NCBI GenBank assembly: GCA_037138595.1 | Contig: JBAXIB010000005.1 | Coordinates: 67,005-131,004, forward strand | Source of the DNA: UBA4742 sp037138595 | GTDB taxonomy: Bacteria > Actinomycetota > Acidimicrobiia > Acidimicrobiales > Acidimicrobilacustridaceae | Direction: 5' to 3' | Length of the DNA: 64,000 nt | Shown: one piece after another, positions 1 through 9,682 of the stretch | Layout: each line of letters starts with the position of its first letter | How positions within the stretch are numbered: position 1 is the first letter of the stretch | Program-made: the position numbers and the translations under genes | Notes under the pieces: model-generated | Database searches by the model: none | What the model was told of the DNA's origin: nothing | Seen by the model: the letters and a program-made list of their open reading frames with translations, nothing else

Positions 1-61
1 GCACCTTGTAGGCAGACCAACTCTCGCGTACACCTGTAGTGAGCGATTTCGGAGTAGGTGT

Positions 62-1552
62 GTGACCAAGTCCAAGCGAAGCGATCTGCCCACCATTGCC
101 TTCGTTCATGGCGTCATGAGTGCTGCTCCCGGGGTGCTGATGGTCATCAATGGCGACGGCGTCATCGAGTGGATTAGCGACGCATCGACCTATCTCATTG
201 GGTCCCCGCCGGCCGAACTCATTGGTCGCAATATCTTCGATTATGTACTCGCCGAGGACGTTGATCTCGTCGTCGAGTCGCTCGCCCACGCTGCCGCACA
301 AACCGATCAAATCTCGGGGCAATTCGGCGAAATGGAATTTCGCTACCGACGACCCAATGGCTCGGTCGGAGTCTTAGGAGCTTCGACGGTCAACCGAGTT
401 GATGAAAGCGACGTTGGCGGCATCGTCGTGCAGGTGCAAGACGTAACGGAACGTCGCCTAGCTGATGACGTGTTGAGGTCAATCGTCGCCGACGTTGACA
501 TCACCGAAACGATGCAACTCGTTGCAAAACTTGTCGAAGAGCAGCTCGGCCAAAGTCATGTAGTCGTAGGGGTTGGCCCAGTCGACGGTTCATTTCGCTT
601 GGCCGCATCAAGTGCCAGCGTCGATCGCCAACTCGGCGACTCCGAACCGCAAGACGCTCCCCTGGTTAACCCGATCATGATCGACGCACCGTGGGTTCGA
701 GCCATGCACAGCAACGCCATTGTCATCGATGCCAACATCGAAACGCTGCCGAGTTGGCTGCGCACTGAAGCGCGAAGTCAAGGCTTCAAAAGCTGTTGGT
801 CGTTTCCGATTTCACAAAATGCGACGAGTGAACCCGAGGCCTGCATCATGGTTTGGCGCGACTCGGCGGGCGCGCCCTCCCCTGGTGCTCGAATGGCAGT
901 CGAACGTGCAGGTCGGCTGATTGCGCTTGCCTTAGAGCGGCGACGTACCCACAGCGAACTCGTGCACGCGGCGCGTCATGATCCACTCACGGGCCTGCCG
1001 AATCGAGCACAGTTCTTCCGTCGCTTGGCCCGCGAACTGCGCCGCGACCAGGAACTCGTCGCGGTCTTGTATCTCGACCTCGACGGATTTAAACCAATCA
1101 ACGACCGGTTCGGCCACCGGGCTGGCGATCAAGTACTCATGGCGGTCAGTCGGCGAATCGAAGAAGTGCTTCGACCCCACGACATGACTGGTCGGCTAGG
1201 CGGCGATGAGTTCGGCGTTATTTGTCCGCTCGTGCATGACCCGAATGAAGCAATCGCAATCGCCGAACGCATCATGGAATCGGTGGCGAAGCCAATCCAA
1301 CTCCATGCCGAGATGATCCGAACATCCGAGATGGCCTTGTTGGCAGGATCGCCGGTGCTCGATCTTCGAGACAGCGACGGGATCGTCGAAGTCACCGTGA
1401 GCACCAGCATTGGCATCGTGTTCAGCTCCGAGGTAGAGGCCGATCATGAGCGGCTTGTCGAGCTCGCCGACGCTGCCATGTACAAAGCCAAACGAGCGGG
1501 ACGAGGTACCTGGTATCGCTCGACTGGCAATCCGGAATCCGCAATTATCTAA
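62..1552 (+). CDS. PAS-GAF-GGDEF diguanylate cyclase
   Basis: This 496-residue cytoplasmic protein should make cyclic di-GMP from two GTP. A PAS fold spans about residues 20-130, a GAF-like fold about 145-295 and the GGDEF domain about 300-490. The signature GGDEF is intact at residues 380-384. An RxxD inhibitory site (RPHD, 371-374) lies exactly five residues before it, so product inhibition is expected. A roughly 20-residue insertion interrupts the second half of the catalytic domain. There is no EAL domain and no membrane segment, so the signal sensed is probably soluble and read by PAS or GAF. The start codon is GTG. Confidence 0.92.
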   Translation: MTKSKRSDLPTIAFVHGVMSAAPGVLMVINGDGVIEWISDASTYLIGSPPAELIGRNIFDYVLAEDVDLVVESLAHAAAQTDQISGQFGEMEFRYRRPNGSVGVLGASTVNRVDESDVGGIVVQVQDVTERRLADDVLRSIVADVDITETMQLVAKLVEEQLGQSHVVVGVGPVDGSFRLAASSASVDRQLGDSEPQDAPLVNPIMIDAPWVRAMHSNAIVIDANIETLPSWLRTEARSQGFKSCWSFPISQNATSEPEACIMVWRDSAGAPSPGARMAVERAGRLIALALERRRTHSELVHAARHDPLTGLPNRAQFFRRLARELRRDQELVAVLYLDLDGFKPINDRFGHRAGDQVLMAVSRRIEEVLRPHDMTGRLGGDEFGVICPLVHDPNEAIAIAERIMESVAKPIQLHAEMIRTSEMALLAGSPVLDLRDSDGIVEVTVSTSIGIVFSSEVEADHERLVELADAAMYKAKRAGRGTWYRSTGNPESAII

Positions 1553-1585
1553 CCCGGATCGCCAGATCGCTTCCGGCAGGTGGCG

Positions 1586-3055
1586 TCAGTCGACTCCCGG
1601 TCGTCGAGCGGACTCATGACCACGCGCGGCCTGCGCATTGACGACTGCAGTTGGCATCGTTGCTGCTAATTCTTCCGGGGTTGGTTCACCCCATCGGCGG
1701 GCCTGTTCGGGCAATAGGTCGACAATGGCCGCCATGATCTGTTCGCTATCGATCTCGGGATCGATCAACTCAAGATCAATACGCGGGCCTACCCGAACCG
1801 TCACCGTCGGCGGGTCAGTCACGTTCCAAAGATTCGGAATCTTGGCATTACGCGGCCACACTTTTTCCGTTCCCCACAAGCCAATGGGAATGACCGGGGC
1901 GCCACTCATGGCCGCGAGCCGCGCTGCCCCCCATCGAGCCTTCAGGACTGGATCGAAAAATCCCATGCCTCGGGGGATAGTTCCTTGCGGCATCAAGACC
2001 ACAATCTCGCCTGCCTCAAGTGCCGAAAGCGCCTCTTGGAGGGGCTCGTCGCTTCCCGTGCCGCGCTCGACGCGAATGCCACCCATAGCTCGCGCCAAGT
2101 CACCGACGATTGGCGCGTCGAAAACTTCCTTTTTCCCCAAGAACCGAACTGGTCGCCCCGTTTTCGCGATCGCGAATCCGATCGCAGCCACGTCGAAATA
2201 ACTGCGATGGTTTGCACACAAAATCGCGGGCCCATTCGCCGGAATCCATTCGGTACCGCTCACCGAAAGATCGACATAGGGAGCGAGACCGGGGCGCACA
2301 AACGGGAAGAGCAGTCGTTGCGGTTCCAACCCAACAAGTTTCGGAACACCGGGAGGCAGGTCGAGGTAGCGAGTCGGCCAGCGACGAATGAGTGCTTGCA
2401 CTCGCATGCGCGGATCCGGATTGACGACGACCGGATGACCAACGGCATTCAGTAGCGGTACGTCGTAGTAGCTATCGGAATACGCGTAGCTCGCTGCGAG
2501 CGACACGCCATGTCCGCTAGCCCACGAACGCGCTGCTCGGAACTTTCCATGACTCCAAACAAACTCGCCAGCGATCGTCCCGTCGTATTTTCCATCCAGT
2601 TCGCCATAGCGGGTCGCGATAACCGCATCGAATCCGAGGAGGTCGGCAAGAGGCTTCACCAAGTCATACGGGGTGGTCGTCGCCATCACCACAAGCCGGC
2701 CCGCTGATCGATGTTCATCGATCAGCACATGGGCATAGGGCTGGACGAGATCAATCAGCGTCTCAGCGGCAAGTTGGCCGGCGCGTTGAGCTGTTTCTCG
2801 AGACCAATCAGCCGCAATCGCCGCTGCTTGGCGAGCAAGCAACATCGACGGCAGATTTTCGCCTAGTGCATTAAACAACCGGAACATCACGCCTTGACCG
2901 GGGATGGACCGATCAGAAAGCAATCCAACCGAGCGCAGCGAAGCGCTAATCGCCGGACCACTTGCTCCGGTCAGCAACGTTCGGTCGAGGTCGAAAAATG
3001 CGGCGCCTTGCTTCGGCGCGTGGTTGACCGTCTCGTCGGGGGTCAGTTCTGACAT
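1586..3055 (-). CDS. HAD phosphatase / lysophosphatidic acid acyltransferase fusion (PlsC-like)
   Basis: A bifunctional protein of 489 residues. The N-terminal HAD-IB hydrolase has DLDRT (nucleophile D22, D24). A PlsC-type acyltransferase follows, with the HX4D motif NHRSYFD at about 281-287 and a PQGT motif later. The same fusion is known in mycobacteria (Rv2483c type), where the acyltransferase half acylates 1-acylglycerol-3-phosphate in phospholipid synthesis. The frame is open upstream to 3211, but that extension reads through a perfect hairpin. The ATG at 3055, giving MSELTPDE, is the likelier start. The role of the HAD half is not evident from sequence. Confidence 0.88.
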   Translation of the reverse strand: MSELTPDETVNHAPKQGAAFFDLDRTLLTGASGPAISASLRSVGLLSDRSIPGQGVMFRLFNALGENLPSMLLARQAAAIAADWSRETAQRAGQLAAETLIDLVQPYAHVLIDEHRSAGRLVVMATTTPYDLVKPLADLLGFDAVIATRYGELDGKYDGTIAGEFVWSHGKFRAARSWASGHGVSLAASYAYSDSYYDVPLLNAVGHPVVVNPDPRMRVQALIRRWPTRYLDLPPGVPKLVGLEPQRLLFPFVRPGLAPYVDLSVSGTEWIPANGPAILCANHRSYFDVAAIGFAIAKTGRPVRFLGKKEVFDAPIVGDLARAMGGIRVERGTGSDEPLQEALSALEAGEIVVLMPQGTIPRGMGFFDPVLKARWGAARLAAMSGAPVIPIGLWGTEKVWPRNAKIPNLWNVTDPPTVTVRVGPRIDLELIDPEIDSEQIMAAIVDLLPEQARRWGEPTPEELAATMPTAVVNAQAARGHESARRPGVD

Positions 3056-3109
3056 GGGCGCACCGTATCGCTCAGTTCGGTTCGACGTTCCGTCCACGTC
3101 GGTAAACGG

Positions 3110-3212
3110 GAAGAAGCTGGCCGGGGGGTTGGCCAGCTTCTTCGGGGGAATGGGGACTTTGTCCCACAAACCCGGCTCGAGGGTGGCTCTGTCCGGGGGA
3201 GAACGAGCCACC
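3110..3212. promoter_or_regulatory. Hairpin-rich leader between plsC-like gene and LysR gene
   Basis: Three inverted repeats are packed into about 100 bases. A perfect 13-bp stem (3110-3122 with 3131-3143, loop GGGGGGTT) is followed by GGGAC-TTT-GTCCC (3153-3165). An 8-bp stem, GGTGGCTC with GAGCCACC (3182-3189 with 3205-3212), comes last. On the minus strand they would form the 5' leader of the PlsC-like mRNA. No T-run follows either arm, so a simple terminator is not obvious. An attenuator, a structured RNA leader or a set of operators are all possible. Confidence 0.5.
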
Positions 3213-3296
3213 TACTCGGCGGTGTAGTTCGTAGTGTGACGGAACCGGGGTTATCTGTCCAACAGTTATTAACGATGTATGCCATCATTAAAGGCG

Positions 3297-4280
3297 ATGG
3301 ACCTCCGCCAACTCAACGCGCTCGTCGCAGTCGCCGATACCGGAAGCTTTTCTGCCGCCGCCCGATCGCTTCATACTGTGCAATCAAACGTCTCGACTCA
3401 CATCGCTCGACTCGAACGCGAACTTTCCACCACCCTCATTGATCGCACCAACGGGTCGCTCACCGAAGAAGGCATCGCAGTCGCAACGCGAGCTCGCCAC
3501 ATTCAAAGTGAACTCGACGCGCTCGTCGCCGACCTCGTATCGATGCATGATGAGATCACAGGCAGCGTCCGCATCGGGGTCATCGGAACAACGGCGCGAT
3601 GGCTCGTTCCCAATTTGATCGTGGCCATGCAGGCTCAGCATCCGAATGTGCACATGGTCGTCACCGACGCCACAACCAAATCGTTGGTCCCTCAGCTTGT
3701 CGACGGGCGGCTTGATTTGGCGATCGTGCACCTTCCGCTGGAGGAATCGGACCTGATGGCGGAGAATCTGTTTGATGAAGATCCGATGCTGGTCGTGCCA
3801 CTTTCGCATCCACTCGCGAAAAAACATCGGGTCACATTGCCTGAAATCGCCAAGTATCCGATGCTGCTTGAACCTCAGGGAACAGGATTTCGCGACATGC
3901 TTGACGCACAAGCATCAGCGGTCGGAGTCACCCTCACACCCCAAGCCGAAATCGATGGCATGCGCCTTCTCGCGTCGTTGGTCTTCCAAAGTTTTGGCGC
4001 CGCGATACTGCCGGCGAGCGCCGCACCCAACCGCGTTGTTGGTGAGTGGAAGAAGATCCACATTCAAGGCCTTGATGCTCGTTCGGTGGGAATCGCGTGG
4101 CGCCGACGCGGACTCCTAGCCGCTCCAGCACGAGCGGCGCGCGACGTCGTTCGCCAGGTCGTTGCCGCCGAAGCTCCTGGCCAAAGTGGTATCCATCCCG
4201 CTGAGCGTGGACGCGAAACTGAATCAGCCGAACAGTCCCCACGGCCGCTCGCCGATACCCGAACTCAGCCCAGCCGATGA
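3297..4280 (+). CDS. LysR-family transcriptional regulator
   Basis: A 327-residue regulator with an N-terminal winged helix-turn-helix (MDLRQLNALVAVADTGSFSA, residues 1-60) and a periplasmic-binding-protein-like effector domain (about 90-290). An in-frame ATG also occurs at 3279, but the family normally begins at the MDLRQL point, so 3297 is preferred. The last 45 residues are low-complexity and polar. The stop overlaps the next gene as ATGA, so it is probably co-transcribed with the carboxyltransferase gene it may control. A short palindrome, CTGTCCAACAG (3255-3265), lies just upstream and could be an autoregulatory site. Confidence 0.88.
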   Translation: MDLRQLNALVAVADTGSFSAAARSLHTVQSNVSTHIARLERELSTTLIDRTNGSLTEEGIAVATRARHIQSELDALVADLVSMHDEITGSVRIGVIGTTARWLVPNLIVAMQAQHPNVHMVVTDATTKSLVPQLVDGRLDLAIVHLPLEESDLMAENLFDEDPMLVVPLSHPLAKKHRVTLPEIAKYPMLLEPQGTGFRDMLDAQASAVGVTLTPQAEIDGMRLLASLVFQSFGAAILPASAAPNRVVGEWKKIHIQGLDARSVGIAWRRRGLLAAPARAARDVVRQVVAAEAPGQSGIHPAERGRETESAEQSPRPLADTRTQPSR

Positions 4281-5659
4281 CCACAGGTCGCCATTTCAGC
4301 CAGCCTCGTGACATGAAGTTGCCCGCACCGATCCGTGCTCGGGTTCCTGGGGCGGTATCGGCTGCCGCAATCGGCATAGGCGGACGGCCAGTGATTGTCG
4401 TCACTGTTGATTCCACCATTAAGCGCGGCGCTCTCACCGAAGCCGACGGCGACACACTGGCCGAAGCGGCGCGAATTGCGTATCGCGAACGTCTGCCCAT
4501 CGTCGCGTACTTAGCGTCAAGCGGAGCCGACGTCGGCGACGGGGTCGCAGCATTGGTTGGCTGGGGACGGGCCGCTCGCGAACTCGTCCGCTGCTCAGGC
4601 ATAGTTCCAATCGTGTTGGTGGTCACAGGTCCCGCGGTTTCGGGCCCGGCGCTGCTCCTCGGACTCGCTGACATTGTGATCATGACACCCGATGCCTATG
4701 CATTTGTTTCGGGGCCGCGAATGGTGACGTCCTTTACGGGCGTGCCAATAACAACAGCAGACCTCGGCGGACCCGCTACCCACAGTCGGCTGAGTGGAGT
4801 CGCTTCTCTGTTGGCGAACGACCTCAACCATGCTCAGGATCTCGTTGCGCTCGTCCTTGGCTTCTTGCCGGCCAATGCCGATGAAGAGCCGCCCCGACTC
4901 CAAACCGACGACCGCGCAGACCGACTCACGCCCGAAGCATGCGAGTTTCTGCCTGCTTCGCCAATGGGAAGCTACGACGTTCGCTCGATCGCTCGATCCA
5001 TCGTTGACGATGGCGAAATCGTCGAAATCCGAGCTGATTGGGCCGCCAATCTCGTCACCCTGTTTGCCACCATTGGTGGGCGACCGGTCGGCATCGTTGC
5101 GAACCAACCCCAAATTCTTGCGGGAACTCTCGACATCCACGCCTCGCAGAAGGGCGCTCGATTCGTCGCATTTTGCGATTCGTTTAACTTGCCGATCCTG
5201 ACGCTGGTCGACACTCCCGGGTTCTCTCCCGGCAAAGACCTCGAGTGGCGCGGCATGATCCGTCACGGAGCGCAGCTCGCCTTCGCCTATGCCCGCGCCA
5301 CCGTTCCGCGGATCAGCCTGACTGTTCGAAAAAGCTACGGCGGCGCGTTCATTGTCATGGATTCAAAGACAATGGGTAACGATCTTGCCCTTGCCTGGCC
5401 ATCAGCGGAGATTGCCGTAATGGGGGCCAAAGGCGCGGTTGAGATTCTGCATCGACAGGCCAACATCAGTGAGCGGCGCGACCTCGAAGCCGCCTACGAA
5501 AAACGACTTTTGAACCCCTATCGCGCAGCAGAACGCGGGCTCCTCGACATCGTCATTGCCCCATCAGAATCACGGCGAGAAATCCATGCGGCAATCGAAG
5601 CGCTGTCCACCAAACGAGAGCGCCTAGTAGCGCGATCTCACGACAATTCTCCGCTCTAG
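4277..5659 (+). CDS. Acyl-CoA carboxylase carboxyltransferase (beta) subunit-like protein
   Basis: A 460-residue member of the carboxyl transferase family (PF01039). It would move CO2 from carboxybiotin to an acyl-CoA such as acetyl- or propionyl-CoA. The C-terminal half is well kept, with the VDTPGFSPGKDLEWRG and RKSYGGAFIVM segments and the late GAKGAVEILHR. The N-terminal half is more divergent, and the protein is shorter than the usual 510-540 residues. It overlaps the LysR gene by four bases (ATGA). No biotin carboxylase or biotin carrier gene is present in the window, so its partner must be elsewhere. The exact acyl substrate cannot be told. Confidence 0.8.
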   Translation: MTTGRHFSQPRDMKLPAPIRARVPGAVSAAAIGIGGRPVIVVTVDSTIKRGALTEADGDTLAEAARIAYRERLPIVAYLASSGADVGDGVAALVGWGRAARELVRCSGIVPIVLVVTGPAVSGPALLLGLADIVIMTPDAYAFVSGPRMVTSFTGVPITTADLGGPATHSRLSGVASLLANDLNHAQDLVALVLGFLPANADEEPPRLQTDDRADRLTPEACEFLPASPMGSYDVRSIARSIVDDGEIVEIRADWAANLVTLFATIGGRPVGIVANQPQILAGTLDIHASQKGARFVAFCDSFNLPILTLVDTPGFSPGKDLEWRGMIRHGAQLAFAYARATVPRISLTVRKSYGGAFIVMDSKTMGNDLALAWPSAEIAVMGAKGAVEILHRQANISERRDLEAAYEKRLLNPYRAAERGLLDIVIAPSESRREIHAAIEALSTKRERLVARSHDNSPL

Positions 5660-5732
5660 GGTCATCAAGGCTGACCTGAACGGCGTAGTCTGGAAACCCT
5701 GAGGTTCAATTCGATCAAGAACTGGAGTTGTT

Positions 5733-7001
5733 GTGGCCGAGAGTGTGACGATTACCGACAATCGAACTGGTGAATCCGTTGAGGTTCCGATCCTCAACGG
5801 CGGCGTCGATGCCCGGGAATGGTCCAATCTCATGCCGGGGACGTGGTTTTACGACCCTTCATTCGCGGTGACTGCAGCGGCCACGAGTGCCATCACTGAA
5901 CTCGATGGCGAAAATGGAATTCTGCGCTATCGCGGCTACCCCATCGAGCAACTGGCAGAGAATTCGACCTACCTCGAAGTTGCTTATTTGCTCATCCACG
6001 GAGAATTACCAACCACCGAGCAATACGACGCATGGCATCACGAGATCACCTATCACACGTTTATTCACGAAAACGTGCGCAAACGATTCATGGATGGTTT
6101 CCATCACGACGCCCATCCCATGGGCATGTTCGTCTCGACCCTTGCCGCACTCTCGACGTTTTATCCCGAAGCAAAAGACATTTATGACCCCATCAATCGC
6201 CACAAGCAGGTCATTCGATTAATCGCCAAGATGCCGACCATCGCGGCCGGAACGCACCGTCACAGCGTCGGCATGCCATTCGTCTATCCCGACAATGAAC
6301 TCGATTTCGTGTCCAATTTCTTATCCATGATGTGGAAGGTCGCAGAGCCCCACTACCAGCCCGACCCGGTACTCTCGCGTGCGCTCGAAGTCCTGTTTAT
6401 CTTGCACGCCGATCACGAGCAGAACGCAGGCACCACCACCATGCGGGTTGTCGGAAGCGCCCACTCCGATCCGTACATCTCAACATCGGCCGCGGCTGCG
6501 GCGCTGTATGGGCCTCGACACGGCGGAGCCAACGAGCAGGTCATTCGTATGTTGACCGAAATTGGATCGATCGACAATGTCGACGCCTATATCACCGAGG
6601 TCAAAGCTGGCAAGGTAAAGCTTCAAGGATTCGGCCATCGCGTCTACAAAAACTTTGATCCCCGAGCAACCATCATCAAAAAAATCGCTCACGAGGTTTT
6701 CGAAGTGACAGGCAAAAACCCCCTCCTTGACATCGCTCTGAAACTCGAAGAGGTTGCGCTCGCCGACGATTACTTCGTCAGCCGCAAGCTGTACCCCAAC
6801 GTCGACTTTTACTCAGGACTCATTTATCAGTCGATGGGATTTCCGACCGAAATGTTCACGGTTCTGTTTGCGATTCCGCGGACGGCCGGTTGGCTTGCGC
6901 ACTGGCTTGAATTGCTTGAACAAGATGTCCGAATCGCTCGGCCGCGACAGCTCTATGACGGCCCCGCCGTCAGAAACTACGTCGGTATCGAAAGCCGCTA
7001 G
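5733..7001 (+). CDS. gltA: Citrate synthase (type II)
   Basis: A 422-residue enzyme that condenses acetyl-CoA and oxaloacetate to citrate at the entry of the TCA cycle. Typical segments are present: LEVAYLLIHGELPT near the N terminus, ALYGPRHGGANE and GFGHRVYKNFDPRA carrying the two active-site histidines, and PNVDFYSG carrying the catalytic aspartate. The GTG start at 5733 follows a CTGGAG ribosome site. The gene stands alone and converges on the quinone oxidoreductase gene. Confidence 0.96.
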   Translation: MAESVTITDNRTGESVEVPILNGGVDAREWSNLMPGTWFYDPSFAVTAAATSAITELDGENGILRYRGYPIEQLAENSTYLEVAYLLIHGELPTTEQYDAWHHEITYHTFIHENVRKRFMDGFHHDAHPMGMFVSTLAALSTFYPEAKDIYDPINRHKQVIRLIAKMPTIAAGTHRHSVGMPFVYPDNELDFVSNFLSMMWKVAEPHYQPDPVLSRALEVLFILHADHEQNAGTTTMRVVGSAHSDPYISTSAAAAALYGPRHGGANEQVIRMLTEIGSIDNVDAYITEVKAGKVKLQGFGHRVYKNFDPRATIIKKIAHEVFEVTGKNPLLDIALKLEEVALADDYFVSRKLYPNVDFYSGLIYQSMGFPTEMFTVLFAIPRTAGWLAHWLELLEQDVRIARPRQLYDGPAVRNYVGIESR

Positions 7002-7012
7002 CTGTCGATCCT

Positions 7013-7039
7013 CGATCGCTCAGCTTCGCTTAGCGATCG
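7013..7039. terminator. Hairpin between convergent gltA and quinone oxidoreductase genes
   Basis: The arms CGATCGCT (7013-7020) and AGCGATCG (7032-7039) pair perfectly, with further partial pairing inside. The hairpin sits between two convergent genes and slightly overlaps the 3' end of the second, so it may terminate both. Neither side has a strong T-run. Confidence 0.5.
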
Positions 7040-8022
7040 CTTGCTGCAGTCACGTCGATCATGATTTTACCGACGTTGTCGTTCGCTTCCATCACCTGGT
7101 GAGCGTCGGCAATCGCGTCGAGCGGAAAACGGCGGTCAATCACCGGCACAAGTTTTGCAGTCGCAAACATCGGAAGCATCTCAGCGGCGAACCGTCGAGT
7201 AATCGCAATCTTCTCTTCGATGGGACGCGACCGAAGCACCGTGCCGATGAGTGCAGCGCGTTTCGGCAGCAATTTTGCAATATTGACCTGAGTGATGCCG
7301 CCGCTCATCACGCCGACCTGGACGATTCGACCGCCAACTGCAACGCAATCGATGTTGCGATCGACATAGTCGCCGCCGACGACATCGATAATTACGTCGA
7401 TACCGACGCCGCGACCGAATTCGGCCGCAGCAACAACAAAATCGTCTTGTCGATAATCAACCGCAACATCAGCACCTAGTGCCCTACATCGATCAAGCTT
7501 TGTCGACGAAGCCGTGACGATGACCCGAGCCCCGATTGCCTTGGCGATTTGGATCGCGGCCGTGCCAACGCCAGAACCACCGGCATGAATCAGAACAGTT
7601 CGACCCGACGTCAAACCTCCTTGCACCACCATTGCGTCAAATGCCGTGATCCACACCTCGGGTATCGCGGCGCCATCGGCCAGTTTAATCGCGTCCGGTA
7701 CCGCCATGACCTGGCGTTCATGCACCGCGATGCGCTCAGCGTAGGAGCCCCCGCCGACGATGCCCATAACCGCAGCGCCGACCGGCCACAGCGCAGCGCG
7801 TCCGCCGACCTCGATGATCCGACCACTGAACTCCATACCCGGGATCTCAAAGCGCATCGGAGGACCAGGATAGAAACCTCGCCGTTGCAGCAAATCCGCT
7901 CGATTGAGCGCGGTTGCCACAATTTCAACAACGATCTCTTCGGGCCCGGGCCTCGGATCAGGCACGTCGCGCATCGTCAATACATCAGGTTCGCCGTAAG
8001 ACTCGAGAACTATTGCTTTCAT
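7030..8022 (-). CDS. NAD(P)H quinone oxidoreductase (zinc-independent MDR, PIG3 type)
   Basis: A 330-residue medium-chain dehydrogenase/reductase. The N-terminal GroES-like half contains ALNRADLLQRRGFYPGPP, characteristic of the PIG3/QOR group. The Rossmann half has HAGGSGVGTAAIQIAKAIGA for NADPH binding. Cysteine ligands for catalytic zinc are absent, as expected for this group. It probably reduces quinones or enones with NADPH in the cytoplasm. It lies 41 bases downstream of the acyl-CoA ligase gene on the same strand and may be in one transcript with it. Confidence 0.9.
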   Translation of the reverse strand: MKAIVLESYGEPDVLTMRDVPDPRPGPEEIVVEIVATALNRADLLQRRGFYPGPPMRFEIPGMEFSGRIIEVGGRAALWPVGAAVMGIVGGGSYAERIAVHERQVMAVPDAIKLADGAAIPEVWITAFDAMVVQGGLTSGRTVLIHAGGSGVGTAAIQIAKAIGARVIVTASSTKLDRCRALGADVAVDYRQDDFVVAAAEFGRGVGIDVIIDVVGGDYVDRNIDCVAVGGRIVQVGVMSGGITQVNIAKLLPKRAALIGTVLRSRPIEEKIAITRRFAAEMLPMFATAKLVPVIDRRFPLDAIADAHQVMEANDNVGKIMIDVTAASDR

Positions 8023-8063
8023 GAATAACGAAGCTACTGCGCGGCACGATCATCGCCGTCTCC

Positions 8064-9677
8064 CTATCCGAGCGGCCGTGTCGTCGGATCCGACGCGATG
8101 GTCCGTGCCCATTTGTAATGTGCTTTTCCCGTCGGGAGGCGTTCGCAATGATCCACAAGGATCCACTTACGCGGAACCTTGTAACCCGACAGGTGCAGTC
8201 GACAATAGGCAACAAGGTCTGCCACAACCGGTGGTTCCGCCTGCGATCGACTCGAGATGACCGCAACTACTTGTTCGCCAAATCGTTCGTCGTCGATACC
8301 CACGACGAGAGCGTCGAACACGGCGGGGTAGCCCTTAATCACGTTCTCGACTTCTTCGGGGAAGACTTTTTCGCCCCCGGTATTGATCGACGTTGAGCCC
8401 CGACCGAGCAACGTGATCGCACCATCGCCTTCGACCCGCGCGAGATCCCCCGGCACCGACCAGCGAACGCCGTCGATGGTCGGAAACGTCGACGCGGTTT
8501 TTTCCGCATCGCCGTGATATCTCAGGGGAATGTTTCCGCTACGAGCCAAACGCCCAATCTGCCCGGGCGCGACCGGACGAAGTTCGTCATCAAATACCGC
8601 AGTGTCGACATCGGCGATGAGCTGGAGCGAACCATCAATGTCAGAACGGCGCAGGTGGCCTTGACCGCCAGTTTCCGATGCCCCGAGTGTGTCGACCACT
8701 GAAACACCAGACAGCAGAGCCTGCAACTGACTTTTGACGCTCGCCGATAACACGGCTCCAGCCGATGCAATGACCTGAAGCGACGACATGTCGAAGCGTG
8801 CTCGATCGCGAGCAAGAGCATCCGCGAGTGGCCGAGCGGTCCCATCACCAATAACCATGACCAACGCGACCCGTTCCGACGAGATCAAGTCGAGGGCTAT
8901 CTCGGCGTCGAAGTGTCGGCCCGTGTCAAGAATGAGCGCGCCACCGGTGAGCAGGGTCTGCAGGGCAACCCACATGGCGCCACCATGGATAAGTGGACAC
9001 AAGGGCAGACGGCGCATGATCAGGTCGCCGCGACGAACCCGATCAATGATTTGATCGGGTTCGGTGAGCATCGGCACCCCCTTTGACGGCCTCCCGCGTC
9101 CGCCAAGCGCGGCGAAATACAAATCCTCGTGTCGCCACACCACGCCCTTTGGCGAGCCAGTGGTCCCGCCGGTATACAAGACATACATGTCATCACCCGA
9201 ACGAGCGCCTTGCTCGAGTGGTCCCGCGCTCTGAGCCGTCAGCGCCGCCGAATAGTCGGCACCTGCCCTGAGGACAGAAATCAGCGCCGGAACATCGTTG
9301 CGGATCGCCGCGATCGACGGCACAAACTCTGGTTCAGTCACCACCGCTCGCATTCCCGAGTCGACGAAGATATAGCGCAGTTCGTCCGGCACCGAGCGAT
9401 AGTTCACATTCACCGGAACCGCTCGAAGTTTGAACAGCGCCAACATGGCCTCGATGAATTCCGCGCCGTTGTACAAGTGCAACCCAACGAAGTCGTGCGC
9501 GCGAATGCCCTCAGCACGAAAAACGTGTGCGAGTCGGTTACTGCGTTCGTCAAGGTCCGCGTAGGTTCGCCGGACCGTCACTTGTCCGGCAGCGCTGCAG
9601 ACAAGTGCCTCGTTGTCGGGCACTGTGGCTGCGACTGCCTCGAAAAGGTCTGCGAGATTGAATTCCACAACCAACAC
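8064..9677 (-). CDS. Acyl-CoA synthetase (AMP-forming)
   Basis: A 537-residue ANL-superfamily ligase that activates a carboxylic acid to an acyl-adenylate and then to its CoA ester. The P-loop-like motif YTGGTTGSPKGV is near residue 170. The hinge segment GRGSTSINTGGEKVFPEEVE and the C-terminal catalytic lysine region (LPTGKAHYKW) are present. The start is GTG, or an in-frame GTG nine bases further in. It is divergent from the DUF971 gene with only five bases between starts. The substrate is not predictable; similar proteins act on fatty acids or steroid side chains. Confidence 0.9.
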   Translation of the reverse strand: MLVVEFNLADLFEAVAATVPDNEALVCSAAGQVTVRRTYADLDERSNRLAHVFRAEGIRAHDFVGLHLYNGAEFIEAMLALFKLRAVPVNVNYRSVPDELRYIFVDSGMRAVVTEPEFVPSIAAIRNDVPALISVLRAGADYSAALTAQSAGPLEQGARSGDDMYVLYTGGTTGSPKGVVWRHEDLYFAALGGRGRPSKGVPMLTEPDQIIDRVRRGDLIMRRLPLCPLIHGGAMWVALQTLLTGGALILDTGRHFDAEIALDLISSERVALVMVIGDGTARPLADALARDRARFDMSSLQVIASAGAVLSASVKSQLQALLSGVSVVDTLGASETGGQGHLRRSDIDGSLQLIADVDTAVFDDELRPVAPGQIGRLARSGNIPLRYHGDAEKTASTFPTIDGVRWSVPGDLARVEGDGAITLLGRGSTSINTGGEKVFPEEVENVIKGYPAVFDALVVGIDDERFGEQVVAVISSRSQAEPPVVADLVAYCRLHLSGYKVPRKWILVDHCERLPTGKAHYKWARTIASDPTTRPLG

Positions 9678-9682
9678 GCTAG

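Noticed and set aside
3153..3165. GGGACTTTGTCCC as a DosR box upstream of the PlsC-like gene
   Set aside because: The spacing between GGGAC and GTCCC is three bases rather than four, so it misses the GGGAC-N6-CCC pattern, and it sits within a row of hairpins far from the DevR block.
2899..3227. Open frames opposite the PlsC-like gene and its leader
   Set aside because: They have no family-like segments and follow the codon shadow of the minus-strand gene.
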